Of a stretch of 64,000 nt of DNA, positions 34,889 to 41,663 are shown piece after piece. The position numbers were made by a program, and so were the translations under genes. The DNA comes from Halovenus sp037080055. Lineage in GTDB: Archaea > Halobacteriota > Halobacteria > Halobacteriales > Haloarculaceae. How positions within the stretch are numbered: the stretch's first letter is position 1; every line of letters starts with the position of its first letter. The stretch covers positions 124,001 to 188,000 of the forward strand of contig NZ_JBAOJI010000001.1 of NCBI RefSeq assembly GCF_037080055.1. Direction: 5' to 3'. A model generated the notes under the pieces. That model saw nothing but the letters and a program-made list of their open reading frames with translations. It made no database searches and was not told where the DNA came from.

Positions 34889-35803
34889 TCAGGGTCTGAC
34901 TGCGACCGGCGCACCGTCGATTACGTCGGCGAGTGCTCGCCGCTTCAGGAAGACGAAGCCAATTGCGACGAGCGCGAACCCGACGAGAGTCAGGACGCTG
35001 ATCGTCTCCTGCAGGACGAACACCCCGACCAACGTCGCGACGACGGGAACCAGATACGTGACGAGCGAGACCTCGAACGCACCGTGGGTCTCGATGATGT
35101 AGAAGTAGATGTAGAAGGCGATTGCCGTCGAGAAGACGCCGAGATACAGCACGGTTCCCACGGAGGTCGGAGCGAGCGCGCTGCCGTCGGGAAACTCTCC
35201 GGTACCCAGACTGACCAGATGGAGCACCAACGCGCCCACCAGCATCGACCAGCCAGTTAGGGGAACGCGGCTGATCGACGGCGAGGCGCGCTGCACGATC
35301 ACGCCACCCAGCGAGACACTGATCACCTGTCCGACGATCAGCAACCGACCCAGCGTCTCGCTCCCGAGCAGGTTGTTTGGATCCGGCTGGACGACCAGCG
35401 AGATGCCGAGAAATCCGATCCCGACGCCGACCGCACCAGCCAGTGAGAGCCGTTCGCCCAACAAAAACAGCGCCCAGACGGCCGTCACAATCGGGACCAG
35501 TGCCTGCAGTATCGCGGCGACACCGCTGGGGACGGTCTGCTGGCCGAGGAACAGGAAGCCGTTGCCCGCGACCAGAAAGACGCCACCCCCGACGATTGCA
35601 TAGTGGTTGTTCCGGCCCGCAGGCCACCAGTCGTCGGTCCAGATGACGGCGTAGCCCAGCAGGAGGATTGCGGCAACGTCGTACCGGAGTGCGGCAAACA
35701 GAAGCGGTGGCAGATATTCCAGACCGACCGTTATCGCCGGAAAGGAAAGCCCCCAGAACGTCGCCAGCGTGACGAAAAGTCCCGCTTCTCGTAACCGTGA
35801 CAC
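34889..35803 (-). CDS. EamA/DMT family transporter
   Basis: The 304-residue protein has ten hydrophobic segments in two EamA repeats; the first starts REAGLFVTLATFWGLSFPAI and the second RVPLTGWSMLVGALVLHLV. GTG 35803 is chosen because it directly precedes the first helix (VSRLREAG), while the frame open to 36019 adds a non-family N-terminus that would overlap the nitrilase gene. The substrate is unknown; metabolite export is usual for the family. It heads the EamA-DUF5810-DUF5809-NUDIX operon, and AATAATAAGC near 35860 may be its promoter. Confidence 0.85.
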   Translation of the reverse strand: MSRLREAGLFVTLATFWGLSFPAITVGLEYLPPLLFAALRYDVAAILLLGYAVIWTDDWWPAGRNNHYAIVGGGVFLVAGNGFLFLGQQTVPSGVAAILQALVPIVTAVWALFLLGERLSLAGAVGVGIGFLGISLVVQPDPNNLLGSETLGRLLIVGQVISVSLGGVIVQRASPSISRVPLTGWSMLVGALVLHLVSLGTGEFPDGSALAPTSVGTVLYLGVFSTAIAFYIYFYIIETHGAFEVSLVTYLVPVVATLVGVFVLQETISVLTLVGFALVAIGFVFLKRRALADVIDGAPVAVRP

Positions 35804-35959
35804 GACCGTGAATCCGGCCGTGAATCGCTTAGACCTGACGATCTCGGCCGAAAAGCACGAATAATAAGCTATTGTAAATCGAGCGCCTGTACTCGGTTTC
35901 CATCGTATCTGACTCGACGAACCCAGGGGTACTTTGTCCCGGCCCACATCGTGTGTGGC

Positions 35960-36772
35960 ATGAAACTCGCGCTCGCCCAGTTCGAAATCGAGGGTGGAAA
36001 GCCCTCGGCGAACAGACAACGCGCCCGTACCCTCGTCCGCGAGGCCGCCGAGAAGGGCTGTGATCTCGTCGCGCTGCCCGAGATTTTCAACGTCGGCTAC
36101 TTCGCCTTTGACAGTTACTCTCGGGAGGCCGAACCGCTCGACGGTGAGACGATCACAGAGCTACAGGAGGTGGCGGACGACCTCGATATTTCGATCTGCG
36201 CTGGCTCGATCGTCGAAGACCTCGCGGAATCGACAGCCCGCGGGTTCGACACACCTGACGAGGAGGGGTACGCGAATACGTCGGTCTACATCGACAGTTC
36301 GGGAGACCGCCGTGGGGTCTACCGGAAACGTCACCTCTTCGGCTACGAGTCCGCAGAACAGGACCTGTTGACCGCCGGCGAGTCGGTAACCACCGTCGAT
36401 GATCAAGGCTTCACTGTCGGCATGACGACCTGTTACGACCTGCGGTTCCCCCAACTGTATCGCCGACTCGTCGATGCGGGGGCGACGCTGGTTCTGGTGC
36501 CGAGTGCGTGGCCGTATCCACGCGTCGAGCACTGGCAGTTGCTCCCGCGGACGCGTGCGGTGGAGAATCTCTGCTACGTTGGGGCCGTCAACGGAATCGG
36601 TGCGTTCGAGGAGGCGTCGCTGCTCGGTCGGTCGGCAGTCTACGACCCGTGGGGGACGCCGGTCGCGAGCGCGGGCGAACGCGAACGACTCGTCGTCGCC
36701 GACATCGATCCGGAGCGTGTCGAACAGCGTCGGGAGGAGTTCCCTGTCCTCGACGACCGGTTAGACGAGTAA
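35960..36772 (+). CDS. carbon-nitrogen hydrolase (nitrilase superfamily)
   Basis: The 270-residue protein shows the Glu-Lys-Cys triad: LVALPEIFNVGYF (Glu near residue 41), VYRKRHLFGYE (Lys near 117) and GMTTCYDLRFPQLYR (Cys near 155). The Nit/amidase branch with CYDLRFP is typical for omega-amidase-like enzymes; the exact amide is unknown. ATG 35960 (MKLALAQFE) matches the family start. It is divergent from the EamA gene. Confidence 0.88.
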   Translation: MKLALAQFEIEGGKPSANRQRARTLVREAAEKGCDLVALPEIFNVGYFAFDSYSREAEPLDGETITELQEVADDLDISICAGSIVEDLAESTARGFDTPDEEGYANTSVYIDSSGDRRGVYRKRHLFGYESAEQDLLTAGESVTTVDDQGFTVGMTTCYDLRFPQLYRRLVDAGATLVLVPSAWPYPRVEHWQLLPRTRAVENLCYVGAVNGIGAFEEASLLGRSAVYDPWGTPVASAGERERLVVADIDPERVEQRREEFPVLDDRLDE

Positions 36773-36922
36773 CACTCTGAAGCGACTGGGCCGGAGTGTT
36801 GCCGGGAGATTTATTTATGTGCGTTCGTTATGAACAGTTGCCGGTTCAGACGCTTTTCACGTCACGACCGGTACCAGGGCTCTCTCGGCCTCGCACCATC
36901 TCGGCCGCCGCGGGACGGATCA

Positions 36923-36942
36923 GTGGCTGTCCGGACAGCCAC
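36923..36942. repeat. perfect 20-base palindrome upstream of cysE
   Basis: GTGGCTGTCC and its exact complement GGACAGCCAC are adjacent with no spacer, 74 bases before the cysE start at 37016. It lies in a 243-base gap between two plus-strand genes and could be a dimeric regulator site or an intergenic hairpin. The half-site GTGGCTGT also occurs in the outer arm of the palindrome at 27362. Confidence 0.85.
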
Positions 36943-37015
36943 GATCTCTGCTCATCTCCAACCACCGCCGCCTTTCTGACGGAATCCCTAAACCCCTGCC
37001 CCGGCAACGGTATGT

Positions 37016-37894
37016 ATGGAGTACGAATACAGCGGCGACGCTGCAGACGGGCTTTTCGATTCGTACGATCGGGACGGCGACGAGTTCCCCACGCGAGACT
37101 GCCCCGACTTTCCCCGCCGCCGCTATCAGTGCGAGGAGATCGACCTCCTCAAACAGCTATTCTTTCCACGCTGCTGGAATGCAGGTTCTCTCGTCGACGA
37201 CAAGGACGCGCTAAGTGACCGTCTCGACGAACTCGGTCAACTCTTCTACCGTGGGCTCTGCCCGTACGTCAACTACCCGAGCCAGATGATCACGGAGACC
37301 ATCGACGCACTTCCCGAGATCCGCGAGCGACTCAAGAAGGATATCGAAGCCGCCTACAAGGGCGATCCGGCGGCCAAAAGCTACGTCGAGATCGTCCGGG
37401 CTTATCCCGGGTTTCACGCGATCATGGTCCAGCGCGTCGCCCACGAACTGTACACACGCGGCGGCGAGATCTACGCTCGCGAACTGACCGAGACCGCAAA
37501 GACCGAGAGCGGCATCGACATCCACCCCGGTGCCGAAATCGGCGATCACTTCTTCATCGATCACGGAACCGGCGTCGTCATTGGCGAGACGACGACCATC
37601 GGCGAGTGGGTCCGAATCTATCAGGATGTCACCCTCGGGGCACTGCACTTCGAGCAGGAAGAAGACGACGAACACGCGCTCAAGAAGGGGTACAAGCGCC
37701 ACCCAGACATCGGTAGCAACGTCGTCATCGGCGCGGGGAGCAAGATTCTCGGCGCAATTTCTATCGGCGATCACGTCAGCATCGGCGCGAACTCCTGGGT
37801 CACCGAGGATATCGACGACCACACCAAGGTGTACGTCTCCGAACACCCCAAACAGGAGCGTAAACACATCGAATCGCCGCAGGATACGGACTAA
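37016..37894 (+). CDS. cysE: serine O-acetyltransferase
   Basis: The 292-residue left-handed beta-helix enzyme acetylates L-serine for cysteine synthesis. KSYVEIVRAYPGFHAIMVQRVAHELY (about residue 120-146) is the N-terminal helical core and the hexapeptide repeats run from SGIDIHPGAEIGDHFFIDHGTG (near 165) through GANSWVTEDI. HPGA/DHGTG carry the catalytic His residues. The N-terminal ~90 residues hold an extra acidic and Cys-bearing segment. The two cysteine lines (YQCEE, FPRCWN, GLCPYV) are not a clear zinc site. A perfect palindrome lies upstream. Confidence 0.88.
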   Translation: MEYEYSGDAADGLFDSYDRDGDEFPTRDCPDFPRRRYQCEEIDLLKQLFFPRCWNAGSLVDDKDALSDRLDELGQLFYRGLCPYVNYPSQMITETIDALPEIRERLKKDIEAAYKGDPAAKSYVEIVRAYPGFHAIMVQRVAHELYTRGGEIYARELTETAKTESGIDIHPGAEIGDHFFIDHGTGVVIGETTTIGEWVRIYQDVTLGALHFEQEEDDEHALKKGYKRHPDIGSNVVIGAGSKILGAISIGDHVSIGANSWVTEDIDDHTKVYVSEHPKQERKHIESPQDTD

Positions 37895-38240
37895 GTCAGC
37901 CATTACGTCTGACGGAATCCATCCCGCGTCGTCCGAGAACCACGTTGGTCAGCACACCAAACACGGACACGTACCGCAGCGAGGTTCGCACGCGATCTGT
38001 GTACACTCACGCTCCGACTGTTGATTTTTGATCTTTGTGTCTGCCGAGACACGGAGTTGGTTAGCGACACCGACTTACCCAATTACTTGCACACAGTATA
38101 AGCTCAATATTTTGATTAATAATTACAGAAGCCAACACTACAGGCTACTGAGTTACTCAGGGGACAAAAACCGCAGTCCATTTTCAAATTTAATAATTAT
38201 AGGGTTATGATTTTTTGCTCATCTTCCTTGAGTTGGTTGC
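37895..38240. other. AT-rich intergenic region
   Basis: Between cysE and the PAS kinase is a 346-base gap whose right half (38030-38240) is the most AT-rich stretch of the window, with tracts such as AATATTTTGATTAATAATTAC and ATTTAATAATTATAG. Open frames in it are not credible. It probably contains the kinase promoter; nothing else is recognised. Confidence 0.5.
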
Positions 38241-39680
38241 ATGTCTCGGACAGAGGATGAGAACGCGTCTGATGACTCTGCGTCTCGGTCAAATCTCGGT
38301 CTCGGCATAGACACTATTCCCGACGCCGTCATCGTAGCCGACGCAGATTCCGGGCGAGTCGTCGATGCGAACGCTGCCGCCGGTGATCTATTTCACTGTC
38401 AGCCGATTTCACTCATCGGCCGAGATCAGTTAGAACTCCATCCGTCAGACCGCGCTGACGACTATGCTGAAGCGTTCCAGCGCGGGATTGAGGGAGAACG
38501 AGTCGATCGTCTTCAGGACGGAACTCCGATACAGATCGAGTCCTTTGATGGGCAACACAAACCGGTCGAGATCAACGCCTGCCGCAAGACGATTGATGAT
38601 CGCTCGGTCGTTCTCGGAGTATTTCGAGAAATAACGACGCAGCTTGAACGGCAACGACAGCTCGAAGCAGCGACCGCTCGGCTCGAAACACTGCTCGATG
38701 TACTGCCGGTCCCTGTCGCCGTTTTGGACGTTGAGGGAACTGTCGAGCTGTGGAACCAAGCTGCTGAGGAAACATTCGGCTACACCGCCGAGGCTGTTAT
38801 CGGAACAACAGACCCAATCACCATGAACGACGATACGTTCGAGAAGCAGCTCGATCGACTACTTAACGGTGAAGTTATCGACGGGCACGAAGCAGTCTAC
38901 CGTGCCAAAGACGGGACCCGCGTCCCTGTCGAGATATGCGCTCGTCCGCTGTACGAAGACGGTACAGTATCGGGAGCAATCGTAGCGGGCGTCGATATCT
39001 CTGACCGGCGACACCGGATACAGCAACTGGATATCCTGCACCGGGTCATGCGACACAACCTCCGGAACAAAATTGATGCTATTCAGGGATGGGTCAACGT
39101 AATTAGTGATCCAGAGCTTGAGGACAACAATGCCGTCACAAGGATCGCTGACGCCAGCCAGAGCCTGCTGGAACTGAGCGAACAGGCCAAACAGATCCGA
39201 GCCGGTCTCGAAGCCGGTGCCACGGAAGCCAAGGCGGTCGAGACCGAATCGGTGATGACGGCGCTGAGAGAGCTGTCGTCGGAGAAGTTCCCCGAGATGT
39301 CGGTCACCGCCACAGATTCCCCAACGACTGCCGCAATCCCTGCGCAGGCGGAGCGCCCGATTCTCAGTCTCGGACAGAAAGTACTGGAGTACGCCGGCGA
39401 GGGACAGATCGAACTCAAAACCGATGTTCAGGACCAATACGTCGTCGTCCAGCTAGTGGGGACTACACGGCTGTTATCTGCTGGCGATTGCTCGCTCATC
39501 AGGGATGGAGAAGAAACAGCGCTGCGACACGGGAGCGACCTCACCATCGCGCAGGTGTACCTGGCTGTGGAATCAATCGGCGGTAACATATCGCTTCCTG
39601 CTGAGACTCCACCGGCTAGTATCCTCTGTATCGAACTGCCCCGGGTCAACCCGGATAGCACCCCGGACACCATCTACTGA
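38241..39680 (+). CDS. PAS sensor histidine kinase with eroded ATPase domain
   Basis: The 479-residue soluble protein has two PAS domains (about residues 22-130 and 145-255) and a dimerisation helix with the H-box HRVMRHNLRNKIDAIQGW, where His is near residue 271. The ATPase part (about 350-465) is degenerate: the N-box (usual NxxxNA) reads LSLGQKVLEYA and the G1 box (usual DxGxG) reads VGTTRLLSAG; HGSDLTIAQVY weakly mirrors HGSGLGLxxV. It may no longer bind ATP, acting as a phosphoacceptor or a sensor scaffold. No membrane helix is present. A cognate partner may be among the adjacent cluster at 40.8-44.5 kb. Confidence 0.8.
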   Translation: MSRTEDENASDDSASRSNLGLGIDTIPDAVIVADADSGRVVDANAAAGDLFHCQPISLIGRDQLELHPSDRADDYAEAFQRGIEGERVDRLQDGTPIQIESFDGQHKPVEINACRKTIDDRSVVLGVFREITTQLERQRQLEAATARLETLLDVLPVPVAVLDVEGTVELWNQAAEETFGYTAEAVIGTTDPITMNDDTFEKQLDRLLNGEVIDGHEAVYRAKDGTRVPVEICARPLYEDGTVSGAIVAGVDISDRRHRIQQLDILHRVMRHNLRNKIDAIQGWVNVISDPELEDNNAVTRIADASQSLLELSEQAKQIRAGLEAGATEAKAVETESVMTALRELSSEKFPEMSVTATDSPTTAAIPAQAERPILSLGQKVLEYAGEGQIELKTDVQDQYVVVQLVGTTRLLSAGDCSLIRDGEETALRHGSDLTIAQVYLAVESIGGNISLPAETPPASILCIELPRVNPDSTPDTIY

Positions 39681-39728
39681 CCACTCACCACGTATCGACA
39701 ATATTGACAATCCGATGGTGTGGCTCGT

Positions 39729-40769
39729 CTACGGCGTTATCACGGCCCGGCCGTCGATCTCACCATGCTCCAGTTTCTCCGCCACTTCGTTGATTTCTCC
39801 GAGGTCGTACCGACTGGTATGCAGGTCGACGTAGTCGTTTTCGACCAACGCAACGAGTTCCTGTAACTCGGTGTACTGCCCGACGATATTGCCGACAAAG
39901 GAGAATTCTCCGTCGACCAGTGCTTGGGAGGGTTCGTGGACGTGGCCGCCGTAGCCGATGATGTGGTGATCGCCACCCGCGGCAGTGATATCGGGTGCCA
40001 GTGCGGTCGTCTCGTCTGCACCGACGAAATCCAGTACCTGCTCGGCCCCCCGCTCGTCGGTGATCGTGTCGATTTCCTCGGCGATATCCTGTGACGACGG
40101 ATCGAGTGTGTGCTGGGCACCGAGGTCGCTCGCGAGGTCGCGTGCCGACTGCTTGATATCCAGCGCAACGATGTCGGCCGCGCTCATCGCATCGACACAC
40201 TGCAGGCCGATGTGACCCAGCCCACCGATGCCGATGACGACAGCGGTATCCCCCGGATTGAGGTCGTCGACCGCTTTTTTCGCGGCGTGATAGGCGGTGA
40301 TTCCCGCGTCGGCGTGGGGCGCGATGTCGATCGGGTCGACGCCGTCCGGAAGCGGGATGACGGCCCGTTCGCTGGTGTGCAACTGATCGGCGAAGCCACC
40401 GTCGGTCGTCAGGCCGTTGAACGCCGCGTTCTCGCAGTACATCGTCTCGCCCTGCCGACACGGGCGGCAGGTGCCGCAGGTCTGGACCGGGTGACAGATC
40501 ACCTGATCGCCCTCGGAGACGAGACTGACTTCTTCGCCGGTATCGACGACCGTGCCGGCGTTCTCGTGGCCGAGCGTCATCGGGAGTTCCTGCGGAACGT
40601 AGTCGGTCCACATCCCCTCGATGATGTGGTTGTCAGTCTGGCACCAGCCAGCGCCGTCAACCTCGACGATCACGTCGTCGCTGGCTGTCACCTGTGGTGC
40701 GTCGATCTCGTCGATCGAGAGCCCATCCCCCATGTTCTCGGTGTACTCGTGGAGTCGTGCCGCGCGCAT
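39729..40769 (-). CDS. zinc-dependent NAD(P) alcohol dehydrogenase
   Basis: The 346-residue medium-chain dehydrogenase oxidises an alcohol or reduces an aldehyde. GWCQTDNHIIEG (catalytic zinc Cys, near 45), GHENAG (near 70), the structural zinc cysteines TCGTCRPCRQGETMYC (near 100) and the Rossmann GIGGLGHIG (near 182) are present. ATG 40769 (MRAARLHEY) fits; the frame remains open upstream to 40991 without family features. The stop is 48 bases from the convergent kinase gene, so the two share a tail-to-tail gap. Confidence 0.88.
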   Translation of the reverse strand: MRAARLHEYTENMGDGLSIDEIDAPQVTASDDVIVEVDGAGWCQTDNHIIEGMWTDYVPQELPMTLGHENAGTVVDTGEEVSLVSEGDQVICHPVQTCGTCRPCRQGETMYCENAAFNGLTTDGGFADQLHTSERAVIPLPDGVDPIDIAPHADAGITAYHAAKKAVDDLNPGDTAVVIGIGGLGHIGLQCVDAMSAADIVALDIKQSARDLASDLGAQHTLDPSSQDIAEEIDTITDERGAEQVLDFVGADETTALAPDITAAGGDHHIIGYGGHVHEPSQALVDGEFSFVGNIVGQYTELQELVALVENDYVDLHTSRYDLGEINEVAEKLEHGEIDGRAVITP

Positions 40770-40840
40770 AGCCAGATAGTTGTCTGGATTCCTAATAAAA
40801 GACTCCCACAATCCGAACCGCCTACGTCGCATCAGGGTGA

Positions 40841-41590
40841 TTACTGCTTGTAGACGTGTGTTTGCTGATGGCTGGGATCGTTTTCCATGATGACGTTCCC
40901 GCACTGCGTACACCGCCAAACGTATGCCGCAATCCGCTTCAGCGTGCCGGCGTTCTCTGAATCCGCCCACTCCTCCTTGCAGTTCGGGCACCGATCTGGC
41001 CAGTATTTACTGTCGACATCCTCTTTCGATTCAGTCCGCTCGGCATCGAGCGTGAGCGCGCGCATGACCGCAGCAACGTCGTCATCTGACAGCCGTTCGC
41101 GGTACTGCTCGAGCCTGGACTGCAGCGTCGTGGCCGTCTCTCTGAGTCTCTGGATCTCCTCGTCTTCGGCCGGTTCTGCTCGCTCGCGGGCGACCAGTGT
41201 CATCCTCGCTCGGTAATAGAGCTGCAGTGCTTGGTGGTAGTTGCGTCGGCAAAGCAACTGGTCGACGTGTTCCTGAAGCTCCTCCTCGAACACCGGCTTC
41301 GTGAGATGGCTCTCGGACTCGAACTCGGGAAAGCTCGCAGACCGTGGGCGAATTGCCAGAACTCGACACAGCTGTGACTCGGCTCTGATAATCTCGACGA
41401 GTGTCTCTGCCGCACCGTCGGCGAACTCCTCGTTGACGACTGCGACTGCCAGCCCGCTGTCCACGTGTTTCTGTGCTGTCTGCTTCGAGGAGGCGACACG
41501 GACGTCGTACGCTTCGAGCCAGAGTGCGTACAACTCGGCACGCGTTTTGTTGTCCTCGAAGACGGCGACAGTCGCATCGGATTCGTCCAT
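40841..41590 (-). CDS. HalX-type pseudo-receiver protein with zinc ribbon
   Basis: The 249-residue protein aligns with HalX response regulators: the receiver fold (about residues 6-115), the HalX helical domain (about 120-200) and a C-terminal zinc ribbon (RCPNC...WRCTQC, about 208-240). The phosphoacceptor is missing: the usual VVLLDRRMPG reads VAVVNEEFAD with Asn53, and the metal-binding acidic residues are replaced (VAVFEDNK). The Lys of LTKPV is kept. It therefore cannot be phosphorylated in the standard way. It lies 73 bases downstream of the 945-residue PAS protein, on the same strand. Confidence 0.8.
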   Translation of the reverse strand: MDESDATVAVFEDNKTRAELYALWLEAYDVRVASSKQTAQKHVDSGLAVAVVNEEFADGAAETLVEIIRAESQLCRVLAIRPRSASFPEFESESHLTKPVFEEELQEHVDQLLCRRNYHQALQLYYRARMTLVARERAEPAEDEEIQRLRETATTLQSRLEQYRERLSDDDVAAVMRALTLDAERTESKEDVDSKYWPDRCPNCKEEWADSENAGTLKRIAAYVWRCTQCGNVIMENDPSHQQTHVYKQ

Positions 41591-41663
41591 GATGTGTTAA
41601 GTATACTGGGTTCCGAGTGATCCGAGCGGTTTTCTGTCGGTCCGGTCGGTGCGCTGAGCGCCC

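Noticed and set aside
37895..38240. AT-rich gap considered as an IS remnant
   Set aside because: No inverted ends or transposase fragment could be seen; it is probably a promoter-bearing gap.
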